Shown in pieces: positions 1 to 6,873 of a stretch of 9,485 bases of DNA. The DNA is from Candidatus Bathyarchaeum sp. (GTDB lineage: Archaea > Thermoproteota > Bathyarchaeia > Bathyarchaeales > Bathyarchaeaceae): positions 1 through 9,485 of the forward strand of contig PIXT01000014.1 in assembly GCA_003096235.1 (NCBI GenBank). Reading direction: 5' to 3'. A program made the position numbers and the translations under genes. Positions within the stretch are counted from its first letter, which is position 1; each line of letters opens with the position of its first letter. The notes under the pieces are model-generated. The model saw nothing but the letters and a program-made list of their open reading frames with translations. It was not told where the DNA came from and did no database searches.

Positions 1-1402
1 CTTCATCTTTTGCTAATCTTTGAAGAGCTTTTGTTACTCCAGTGGTGTACTGCACTGCCTTTTTTGGTTTGTCAGCCAAAATTTCGGGAACTTCTAGGTT
101 GTGCGCTACCCTTCGCAGGATTCGTTTTCGAAGTTTGTCTTCGGTTGAGTTAATTTTCAGGCGCAAAGGTAACCGTAACGCGAAATCTACAACCGAGCAG
201 TCAATGAATGGAAGCCGAAGTTCTATTCCATGAGGTGAGCATACTTGGTTGTCTCTTTGAAAGTTTTGGCGGTAAGCGTTTTTGACGTCATAGAACATTT
301 TTTGTTCCACAGCCTCAACGCCTTCCCTTTGATACTCGGTGAGGTATCTTTGGTAGCCTCCGAAAAGCTCGTCAGCTCCCTGTCCCGCCAACAGAACAGG
401 GCAGCCCAGTTTTGATGCGGTTTGTGCCAGCCAGTAAAACGGAACAGCGATGCAGGCGTTGATTGGGTGTGGTTCTTCTGTTAGCCACAGCACTTTTTTT
501 AGGGTTTCTTTGAGGTTATCTACGGTGTATGTTTGTATGTGTAGTGGTAAATCTAGTGCTTCTGCTGCTTGTTTGGTGAACATGACTTCTGGTTGATTTT
601 TTAGTCCCACGGAAATTAGTTGAACGTCTAAGCCAACGTTTTTTGCTAGAGCCGCAACTACGCTGCTGTCTACGCCTCCAGAAAAAGCCACAGCCACAGA
701 TTCAAGGTCTGAAACCTGTTTTCTTGTTGATTCTAACAAAAGAAGCTCCAATGCGTGCGCGGCAGTTTCCATGTTCAGCTTGTTTTTGGGGGGAACATGT
801 AACTGTTTAATTGGATGAAAAAAGAAGCCCTGCTCGTTAATGGTTGCCAGCTGTCCTGGCGGAAAAGACTGCACATTTTGTAGCCCTAGTTTACACAGGG
901 CTTTACGTTCAGACGCAACTGCACATACGGTTTCATTTTCGCCGTAATACAGTGGGGTTGCTCCAAAAATGTCGCGTCCAACAAGCAGTTTTGTTGATTG
1001 TGCAACTGCAAAAACGTATGAACCCCCCAACTTTTCTAGGATGATGCCAGCGTTCTTCATGGGGTTAGAGCCAAGCAGGGTCATGAATTCTTTTAGTTCA
1101 GATAAGTCAGGCAGATTCGGGGCAGGAAACATTCTTCCCTCAAACACAAATGTGAAACCGTTGCCCAAAATGGGCTGAACTGAATCCCTCGGCAGGATAC
1201 GTGAAAGGTTGTGACCCAAAGCGATGCTGCCGTCAAGGTTTTTTTGTTTCAGTTCCTTGAGTGTGGCTGCTGTTTGCGCCGAATCGGGTGTGGCTACTCC
1301 GTGACCGCAGTTTCCCCTGTGAACCAACTCGTTAAGCATGGACACTACGGTTGGAATAACGTTTTCTTTTTTCTTGTTTACTGCGGCAACCAACGCTCCC
1401 AT
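1..1402 (-). CDS. Asparagine synthetase-family protein with a degenerate glutaminase domain (C-terminus cut by window edge)
   Basis: I read 467 residues without a stop; the C-terminus lies beyond base 1. The C-terminal half is an asparagine-synthetase-type ATP-pyrophosphatase domain, which in this family adenylates a carboxylate and amidates it. It shows the PP-loop SGGVDSS (241-247), GQGADELFGGY (340-350), an ELRLPFID segment and a late KPKKAVQYTTG segment. The N-terminal half has the outline of a class II glutamine amidotransferase domain (HRG at 28-30, QPIL near 75-78, GRDIFGATPLYYG at 142-154). However, the protein begins Met-Gly-Ala instead of Met-Cys, so the N-terminal Cys nucleophile is missing. 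The usual HxRLSI reads HNLSRI (64-69) and the usual NGE reads EGR (88-90), so the glutamine site also looks lost. The start is firm: an in-frame TAG lies at 1418-1420 with no other start codon between. The gene is divergent from purB. It may use free ammonia, a partner protein's ammonia, or another amine; the substrate is unknown. Confidence 0.88.
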   Translation of the reverse strand, partial: MGALVAAVNKKKENVIPTVVSMLNELVHRGNCGHGVATPDSAQTAATLKELKQKNLDGSIALGHNLSRILPRDSVQPILGNGFTFVFEGRMFPAPNLPDLSELKEFMTLLGSNPMKNAGIILEKLGGSYVFAVAQSTKLLVGRDIFGATPLYYGENETVCAVASERKALCKLGLQNVQSFPPGQLATINEQGFFFHPIKQLHVPPKNKLNMETAAHALELLLLESTRKQVSDLESVAVAFSGGVDSSVVAALAKNVGLDVQLISVGLKNQPEVMFTKQAAEALDLPLHIQTYTVDNLKETLKKVLWLTEEPHPINACIAVPFYWLAQTASKLGCPVLLAGQGADELFGGYQRYLTEYQREGVEAVEQKMFYDVKNAYRQNFQRDNQVCSPHGIELRLPFIDCSVVDFALRLPLRLKINSTEDKLRKRILRRVAHNLEVPEILADKPKKAVQYTTGVTKALQRLAKDE

Positions 1403-1482
1403 ATTAAATCTCCCGCCCTAAAGGCACATTATTTTTAGGCGAAACTGGTAAAGGTTAGTTCAATCATTAATGTATCGTTTCT
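1403..1482. promoter_or_regulatory. Divergent promoter region between the asparagine synthetase-like gene and purB
   Basis: This spacer must carry the promoters of both divergent genes. The only clear AT-rich core is at about 1427-1438. It reads ATTATTTTTAG on the plus strand and CTAAAAATAAT on the minus strand, either of which could act as a TATA-like box. For purB it would place transcription start near 1460, leaving a leader that contains the ribosome binding site. For the minus-strand gene the predicted start would fall almost at the ATG, downstream of its GGGAG, so that promoter may lie elsewhere in the spacer. No operator motif is obvious. The exact boxes are guesses. Confidence 0.3.
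1410..1414 (-). promoter_or_regulatory. Ribosome binding site fixing the start of the asparagine synthetase-like gene
   Basis: On the minus strand GGGAG stands seven bases before the ATG at 1402-1400. With the in-frame stop TAG at 1420-1418, it excludes any longer N-terminus that could supply the missing catalytic Cys. Confidence 0.6.
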
Positions 1483-1489
1483 GGAGGAG
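1483..1489 (+). promoter_or_regulatory. Strong Shine-Dalgarno deciding the purB start
   Basis: GGAGGAG lies seven bases before the TTG at 1497-1499. The same GGAGGAG with the same seven-base spacing precedes the ATG of mcm in this window. The upstream in-frame ATG at 1470 has no such motif, so the TTG is the better start. Confidence 0.75.
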
Positions 1490-1496
1490 AACAAGT

Positions 1497-2867
1497 TTGC
1501 CTATTCTTCCAATTGACACAGGCCGTTACGGCTCACCTGAAATGAGAAGAATCTTTGACGAAGAAAACAGACTGCAAAAGATGCTGGACGTAGAAGCGGC
1601 ACTAACTTGGGCGCACAGCCAAGTAGGTAACATACCAAAAGCTGACGCCCAAAAGATTGTTGAAAAAGCGTCCATAAAATACGTCAAGCTAACTCGTGTA
1701 AAGGAGATAGAAAATGAAATCCGCCACGACGTCATGGCGTTGGTCAGAGCATTAGCCGAAGTCTGTGGCTCAAGCGGAGAATACGTTCACCTTGGAGCAA
1801 CAAGCTCAGACATGCTCGACACCGCAACCGCCCTGCAACTAAAACAGGCAGTAAACATTATCGAAAACCGACTAAATGAACTAGAATCTGTTCTTCTTAA
1901 CCGTGCAGAAAAGCACAAAATGAGCATCACCATGGGAAGAAGCCACGGTCAACATGCACTGCCAACAACTTTTGGTTTCAAATCCGCGGTCTGGACACGA
2001 GAAGTAGCCAGAAGCATCCAGCGTCTGCGAGACTGCAAAGGTAGGTTACTGGCTGGGAAAATGAGTGGCGCCGTAGGAACACAAGCAGGTTTGGGACCAA
2101 AAGCGCTTAAGATACAGGAACTGGTTATGGAACGGTTAGGTATTAGTGCAGCAGATATTTCAACTCAGATAGTTCAAAGAGACCGTTACGCCGAATTAAC
2201 TTGTGTTTTAGCCATACTTGCTTCAACCTTGGATAACATTGCATCTGAGATTCGGGAACTACAAAGACCCGAAATTGCCGAGGCTTTTGAGGCTTTTGAG
2301 CAAAAAAAGCAGGTCGGCAGCTCAACAATGCCCCACAAACGCAACCCCATGATATCTGAACGAATCTGCGGCTTAGCAAAGCTACTGCGAAGCCTTGTTT
2401 CTCCAGCACTAGAGAATGTTCCCACATGGCATGAACGTGACCTAACCCAGTCCTCATGCGAACGCTTCGTAATCCCCGAAGAATGCATACTGATCGATTA
2501 CATGCTGATTTTGATGATAAGAGTGCTGAAGGGACTACAGGTCGACGAGGCAAGAATGCGAAAAAACATGGACATAACACAGGGACGAATGATGTCCGAA
2601 GCAGTTATGCTTACCCTAGCAAAAAAGGGACTTGGACGCCAAAAAGCCCACGAACTCACCCGCCAACTAGCAATAAAAAGCCACAACGAACAACGGCAAT
2701 TCAAGGATGTTCTCTCAGAGGACAGCACAATCAAACAGCTACTAAATCCACAGGAAATCGAGAAAGTAATGGAGCCACAAAACTATCTGGGAACCGCACC
2801 CAAACAAGTCGAAAACGTCATAGCAAAAACAAAACAGGAAAGACTGGCTCGAGGCTTGAAAGCCTAA
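1497..2867 (+). CDS. purB: Adenylosuccinate lyase
   Basis: PurB is a cytosolic homotetrameric lyase of the fumarase/aspartase superfamily. It releases fumarate from SAICAR to give AICAR, and from adenylosuccinate to give AMP, in purine synthesis. From the TTG start the protein has 456 residues, normal for archaeal PurB. It begins PILPIDTGRYGSPEMRRIF, the usual opening of the family. Visible motifs are RHD (76-78), HLGATSSDMLDTA (98-110), GRSHGQHA (147-154) with the likely catalytic His150, and the superfamily signature SSTMPHKRNP (275-284) on the mobile loop that carries the catalytic Ser. WHERDLTQSS follows at about 311-320. An in-frame ATG at 1470 would add nine residues (MYRFWRRTS) that do not fit the family, and it lacks a ribosome binding site. 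The gene diverges from the asparagine synthetase-like gene and converges with the beta-helix gene. Identity is secure; only the start rests on inference. Confidence 0.96.
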   Translation: MPILPIDTGRYGSPEMRRIFDEENRLQKMLDVEAALTWAHSQVGNIPKADAQKIVEKASIKYVKLTRVKEIENEIRHDVMALVRALAEVCGSSGEYVHLGATSSDMLDTATALQLKQAVNIIENRLNELESVLLNRAEKHKMSITMGRSHGQHALPTTFGFKSAVWTREVARSIQRLRDCKGRLLAGKMSGAVGTQAGLGPKALKIQELVMERLGISAADISTQIVQRDRYAELTCVLAILASTLDNIASEIRELQRPEIAEAFEAFEQKKQVGSSTMPHKRNPMISERICGLAKLLRSLVSPALENVPTWHERDLTQSSCERFVIPEECILIDYMLILMIRVLKGLQVDEARMRKNMDITQGRMMSEAVMLTLAKKGLGRQKAHELTRQLAIKSHNEQRQFKDVLSEDSTIKQLLNPQEIEKVMEPQNYLGTAPKQVENVIAKTKQERLARGLKA

Positions 2868-2896
2868 ATTTTTCAAAGCTCCCCTTTAGGGCTTTT
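2853..2896 (+). terminator. Probable transcription terminator of purB, between convergent genes
   Basis: GGCTT-GA-AAGCC (2853-2864) can fold into a short hairpin over the last purB codons. It is followed by the stop codon and a T5 run (2869-2873). A second imperfect hairpin, AAAGC(T)CC pairing with GGGCTTT (about 2875-2895), is also followed by T residues and overlaps the stop codon of the convergent gene. Archaeal termination depends mainly on T-runs, so this may serve purB and perhaps both genes. The stems are short. Confidence 0.4.
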
Positions 2897-4508
2897 ATGA
2901 ATGCTGCTGAAACAGTTTCTTTTTGGCGATTAAAGCAAAAAGAGTTGCGACTACGAACAGTGGCAGAAGTATCCACGACGCAAACTCTGGAATTATGTAT
3001 GGCTTCATCAGGGGATAATGGTCAATGTTGTTTGGGTTGATATGAAATGGCGTGTCCCCTACTCCTGTTTCGTCAAGTTCTGTAGCATTCGGGTATCTGC
3101 TCAGGTAATCACTCCAGTAGTTGCCGACGGTTCCGTTATCCCATATTGATGGATTGGCGGGTCCCGTCATGGACACCTGCAAGCCACCAACCACCATATT
3201 GTCGATGAAGTTGTTGTGGTAAATCACGTTGTCGTGCTGGTCACCAAGAACTCGTATCCCCCACCACTTGTTGCGTGTTACATTATTTTCAGTGAAACGG
3301 TTGTTAGATGAATGCAAAAGTTTAACCCCGAACCCCTCAAGATTGTTCGCCTCAAAGCCGTTGTTTGCTACATTATTTTGTTTTATTGTGTTGTAGTGTG
3401 AAGAAGAAAGCAGGATACCATATTCACTATTGTTGCTGATGCTGTTGCCAACGATTTTGTTGCCCTCACAGTTGCCGAGCTCAAGACCATAATTGTTGTT
3501 TAGCAACATGTTGCCACTTACTGTATTTTGTGAAGACTCTATCATCTGGATGCCATATTTTCCAACAGAAAACGTGTTTCCAGCAATCAACGAACCAGTT
3601 GTGGAAAACATCCGCATCCCGTCCGCATCAAGACCCTGAACGGTTATGTTTTCACAGCCAGAAAGCAGCACATAACCCGCCTCTGATGGCACAGCTTCGT
3701 TTCGGTGACCTATCCACTGTATTATGGGTTTACCGTTGACCAAGTTTGTATCGTCGATGTCGTTCTCGAAACTGGAAACATCAACGCTGACCCCTGTACA
3801 GTTGATTTTGTTGTTTCGGAACAAATTCTGGTGACCCGAAACAGAAACCCCTAAGCTTGAACTGTTTATGACGTTGTCCAAAAACGTGTTATTAGACTCC
3901 ATTAAGTTTATTCCGATGCCAGAGTTTAGCACAGTGTTATTGGCGACGACATTTTGTTGTGACCAGTGATTAGGAGACAAGAAAAAGTCGAAGGCATACC
4001 CCGCGTTTGTAATAGTGTTTCCTGTAACATTGTTTCTCCAAGAGAACCAAAAGTAAATGGCTCGTCCAGAGTTAATGATAGTGTTACCCGTAAGGGTGTT
4101 GTCGTCAGCAAAGGTGAGGTCAAAAGCGCGGTAAGTGTCCTTTACTACAAGGTTTCTGACTGTAACGCCACGCCTATATTGCATCTGGACCCGACCATGA
4201 TACTGTCCCACGTTTCCTTGCAGGGTATAGCCTGCGCCGTCAATTGTTATGTTGTCCTTTTCAACAGTGATAGAATATGTGACGTCTCCAGTTAAGGTGT
4301 AAACGTTTCCATCACGCCTAACAGGAGCATCATAAGGAGTAACAGAGCCATCCTCCAAAATATGTACGCCGTCAGGAATTTCATCCAGAGTTGACGGCTC
4401 AAGACAATAAGCTACAGGCATCAAAGCTACAACAACTAGGGACAAAACCATAAACCAAGCGATTAAATCATTATTCATGTTGCTTTTGCTCATTTGCTCT
4501 TTTAACAC
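2895..4508 (-). CDS. Secreted NosD-like right-handed beta-helix protein with PEF C-terminal membrane anchor
   Basis: A 537-residue protein probably displayed on the outer cell surface. Residues about 12-35 form a hydrophobic signal peptide (core WFMVLSLVVVALMPVAYC). Residues about 80-445 are rich in short NxI/NxV-GN and NN turns repeated every 20-25 residues, typical of parallel beta-helix (PbH1/NosD) rungs. A segment NYWSDY ... GVGDTPFHI ... NNIDHYPLMKPY (463-504) matches the usual end of NosD-like archaeal proteins. The tail IIPEFASWILLPLF leads into a membrane helix (about 509-528) and KKK, resembling PEF-type archaeosortase sorting signals. About eleven N-x-S/T sites suggest heavy N-glycosylation. 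The start is uncertain: GTG at 4508, ATG at 4493 and ATG at 4478 are all in frame, none with a good ribosome binding site, and all keep the signal peptide. The ligand is unknown; NosD-type folds often bind or cleave polysaccharides, but I see no catalytic motif. A copper role should not be assumed from the NosD name. Confidence 0.85.
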   Translation of the reverse strand: MLKEQMSKSNMNNDLIAWFMVLSLVVVALMPVAYCLEPSTLDEIPDGVHILEDGSVTPYDAPVRRDGNVYTLTGDVTYSITVEKDNITIDGAGYTLQGNVGQYHGRVQMQYRRGVTVRNLVVKDTYRAFDLTFADDNTLTGNTIINSGRAIYFWFSWRNNVTGNTITNAGYAFDFFLSPNHWSQQNVVANNTVLNSGIGINLMESNNTFLDNVINSSSLGVSVSGHQNLFRNNKINCTGVSVDVSSFENDIDDTNLVNGKPIIQWIGHRNEAVPSEAGYVLLSGCENITVQGLDADGMRMFSTTGSLIAGNTFSVGKYGIQMIESSQNTVSGNMLLNNNYGLELGNCEGNKIVGNSISNNSEYGILLSSSHYNTIKQNNVANNGFEANNLEGFGVKLLHSSNNRFTENNVTRNKWWGIRVLGDQHDNVIYHNNFIDNMVVGGLQVSMTGPANPSIWDNGTVGNYWSDYLSRYPNATELDETGVGDTPFHINPNNIDHYPLMKPYIIPEFASWILLPLFVVATLFALIAKKKLFQQHS

Positions 4509-4573
4509 GTGTATTCAATTGACATTAAGAAAAAAGGGTTTTTGTAAAGAAACCTTGACCAAAACCAACCATT
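4509..4573 (-). promoter_or_regulatory. Upstream region of the beta-helix gene with TTGAC motifs and palindromes
   Basis: This stretch lies between the hel308 terminator and the beta-helix gene. On the minus strand CTTTACAAAA (4549-4540) is a possible TATA box, placing transcription start near 4520. TCAATTGA (4515-4522) is a perfect palindrome. ACACGTGT (4505-4512) is another, overlapping the possible GTG start. TTGAC occurs on the plus strand at 4519-4523 and 4555-4559, and again in the adjacent hairpin at 4589-4593. These could be regulator sites, but short palindromes also arise by chance in AT-rich DNA. Confidence 0.25.
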
Positions 4574-4593
4574 AAAAGTCAAGAAAACTTGAC
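4574..4593 (-). terminator. Terminator of the gins23-mcm-hel308 operon
   Basis: Reading the minus strand, GTCAAG-TTTT-CTTGAC forms a perfect six-base-pair hairpin with a four-base loop, directly followed by TTTT. It begins 28 bases after the hel308 stop codon. A further T6 run occurs downstream on the same strand (4535-4530). Position and structure fit transcript termination before the beta-helix gene. Confidence 0.5.
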
Positions 4594-4621
4594 AACACAA
4601 AACACGCACACAAAATGACTT

Positions 4622-6856
4622 CTAGAACTCAGTTAAGGAACGCTGCTTCTGCGTTTCTTTCGCCTTCTTCAAATTCTGCCACTCCTGCTCCTTAACGTAA
4701 CCGCCCACTTGCTCCTTAATATCACGAGCTAACTTAGGACCAACCAAAGGCAACCCAATCAACCGCTGCAACGGAGCACTCTTGAGGTCATCAACAGTTC
4801 TAAAACCCGACTTAAACAGTATACGAGCCCTAACTCTTCCAATACCCTTCAACGCAACCAACGAAAGCAGCTCAGGCTTCACTCCCTTTTCCACCCTCAC
4901 CGTCAACCTAGACAGATCAGCCAATAAGTCCTTGTGCTTGAAAAGAGAAGCCAACTCATGAGACGCATGAACAAGCCACTTAGCATTAGAAATAAGTCGA
5001 TAAAGATCACCCGGCTGAACCTTAAACTTTTCAATCATTGTATCTTCGCTTGTTTCATCCATCCAAGACTTGAGAACCAAAGACAGTTTTGCTTCACCGA
5101 GAAAATTCTCAAAAGCAAGCCTATCCATCCACGGGTCAGGAAGATCAAACATAAACTCGTTCTGATGGTCCTCAATAAAAAACTGGAGATCATCCATCTC
5201 GCCTGCGTATGGACGCATCTTAGGATACATGTCTGGTGTGCGGGCAATCATGTGCAAGAAACTGATCTCTGTTATCCGCTCTGCACGACTAGCAAGACCA
5301 TCCCGAATCGTAACGCCAGTAAGAGGATCAAGATATAATTCAGAGACTCTGCGCCCAAACTGGGTAGCTAAGAGTTTATCGCCGTTAACTTCAATCATTT
5401 TTTCGGTGAAAAGAAAACCCAAACTTTTCTGTATAACACCCTTTATTGCAGCAGGATCATACTGGTAAGAATAGAACGTTTTGCCAAAAAAGTCGTAGAT
5501 TCCCTGCTCGCTGTACGCAAAACCCGACGCAACCGTAGCCAAAACATGGGAACGCAAAATCCGCTCCACCGCAAGTTTTGACCAGATTTTCTCTGTTTCT
5601 GCAAGAATATAGCTTTCCATCAGGTAGTCACGTTCATCCTCGGTTTTGGCTACCAGTATTGAATCGCCAAACTTGTCATATCTGGGTCTTCCTGCACGTC
5701 CAGCCATCTGTTTGTACTCAAGAACAGGAATCGGGTAATAGCCGTAACCGGACTCGTATCTTCTGTAATCGTTGACGATAACTACTCTTGCTGGCAGATT
5801 CATCCCAAACGCTAATGTCGGAGTGGCTGTTAAGACCTTGATTTTTCCATCCTTAAATGAGTCTTCAACTATTTTTCGGTGACCGCCACTCAAACCCGCA
5901 TGATGAAACGCTGCCCCCCCACTCACCACCTCAGCAAGCTGCTCACCAAGTCTGGTTCTTGCCCCCGTTGAAAGAATCTGCTCAGACAACTGCTTCAAAG
6001 AACGTTTCATGGGCTTGGATAGCAGAGGCTTAATTTTGGTTGAAATCTTTTTGGCTAAGCTTATCGAGTTTCTTCGGGTTCCAGCAAAAGCTAAGGCTTG
6101 GTTTCCAGATTTCACGGTGTAAACTGCCAAGTTCAATGTTGGGTCTTTAGTGGCTTTCTCTATTTTGAGTGCCCCGCCGTCCTTGAACAAAACCTCGTCA
6201 TGAAGGATTACGCCTTCCCTGAGCGTTACTGGTCTCCATTCTGTTGTAACCGAGACCGCCTTAAGCCACTCCGCTACATCTCCAACATTCTTTATTGTAG
6301 CACTAAGCACTACAAGCTGGATGTCAGGATTCACCTGCATCAAACGAGCCAACACAACCTCAAGTGTTGGTCCACGACTAGCATCGTTAAGAAGATGCAC
6401 TTCATCCGCAACAACCAACGAAACGTCACTTACCCATTTGGCTCTGTGCCTAAGCAAAGAATCCGCTTTCTCGTTTGTTGTAATTATGATGTCATGTTTT
6501 CCCATCCACGGGTCACTGCTGTCGTAGTCGCCTGTGCTTACGCCAACACTGATTCGATGCCCGTTTTCTTTACGTATATTCGAGTACTTCTGGAACTCCT
6601 CAAACTTTTCGCTAGCCAAAGCCCGCAAAGGAGACAAATACAAAACCTTTCCGTCCCGTTCCAGAACATGCTTAAGAGCGCACAATTCAGCGACCAAAGT
6701 CTTGCCTGAGGCTGTGGGGCTTGCCAAAACAAGGTTCTTTCCATCCAAAGCACCCGCCAAAACAGCTTCCTGCTGAGGCGGATACAATCCAGTGATTCCT
6801 AAATCAATTAGAACCTGTTTTACTGAATCATGCAAAGGCAGTTCTTGAATCTTCAA
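4622..6856 (-). CDS. hel308: ATP-dependent DNA helicase Hel308 (Hjm)
   Basis: A 744-residue superfamily 2 (Ski2-like) helicase. Hel308 unwinds DNA 3' to 5' and acts on forked or stalled replication structures in archaea. Visible parts in order: Q-motif region YPPQQEA (25-31); Walker A ASPTASGKT (45-53); PLRALASEK (76-84); DEVH box (151-154); SAT (185-187); FAGTRR (257-262); FHHAGLS (317-323); TPTLAFGMNLPA (345-356); QMAGRAGRPRYD (383-394). Winged-helix and ratchet regions follow, then helix-hairpin-helix segments (about 664-716). The protein ends in QRSLTEF (738-744), a PIP-box-like sequence. The start is a TTG with a weak upstream AAAGGT. An in-frame TAA lies five codons upstream, and the N-terminus MKIQELPLHDSVKQVL matches the family opening, so the start is sound. 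It follows mcm by 17 bases and is probably co-transcribed, with a terminator downstream. Confidence 0.95.
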   Translation of the reverse strand: MKIQELPLHDSVKQVLIDLGITGLYPPQQEAVLAGALDGKNLVLASPTASGKTLVAELCALKHVLERDGKVLYLSPLRALASEKFEEFQKYSNIRKENGHRISVGVSTGDYDSSDPWMGKHDIIITTNEKADSLLRHRAKWVSDVSLVVADEVHLLNDASRGPTLEVVLARLMQVNPDIQLVVLSATIKNVGDVAEWLKAVSVTTEWRPVTLREGVILHDEVLFKDGGALKIEKATKDPTLNLAVYTVKSGNQALAFAGTRRNSISLAKKISTKIKPLLSKPMKRSLKQLSEQILSTGARTRLGEQLAEVVSGGAAFHHAGLSGGHRKIVEDSFKDGKIKVLTATPTLAFGMNLPARVVIVNDYRRYESGYGYYPIPVLEYKQMAGRAGRPRYDKFGDSILVAKTEDERDYLMESYILAETEKIWSKLAVERILRSHVLATVASGFAYSEQGIYDFFGKTFYSYQYDPAAIKGVIQKSLGFLFTEKMIEVNGDKLLATQFGRRVSELYLDPLTGVTIRDGLASRAERITEISFLHMIARTPDMYPKMRPYAGEMDDLQFFIEDHQNEFMFDLPDPWMDRLAFENFLGEAKLSLVLKSWMDETSEDTMIEKFKVQPGDLYRLISNAKWLVHASHELASLFKHKDLLADLSRLTVRVEKGVKPELLSLVALKGIGRVRARILFKSGFRTVDDLKSAPLQRLIGLPLVGPKLARDIKEQVGGYVKEQEWQNLKKAKETQKQRSLTEF

Positions 6857-6873
6857 CTTTATTGACCTTTAGT

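Noticed and set aside
1..1402. Broken or frameshifted asparagine synthetase pseudogene
   Set aside because: The frame is open from the ATG to the window edge with good codons and intact synthetase motifs, so the missing glutaminase residues look like divergence rather than decay.
2456..3040. A 194-codon plus-strand reading frame crossing the end of purB
   Set aside because: It lies in another frame over purB and the end of the beta-helix gene. Its protein is a low-complexity Thr/Lys/Arg-rich sequence with no recognisable domain, so it is a shadow frame.
3200..4100. Repeated GTTGTT/AACAAT-like words suggesting a DNA repeat array
   Set aside because: They encode the Asn-rich turns of the beta-helix rungs on the minus strand, are irregular in length and sequence, and have no conserved spacer structure, so this is not a CRISPR or satellite array.
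2895..4508. Naming the beta-helix protein as the copper-maturation factor NosD
   Set aside because: Only the fold and the C-terminal family segment match. There is no nos operon context, so a copper role is unsupported.
6098..6709. A 203-codon plus-strand frame antisense to hel308
   Set aside because: It is fully inside the conserved helicase motor domain on the other strand, has no ribosome binding site, and its composition is not protein-like.
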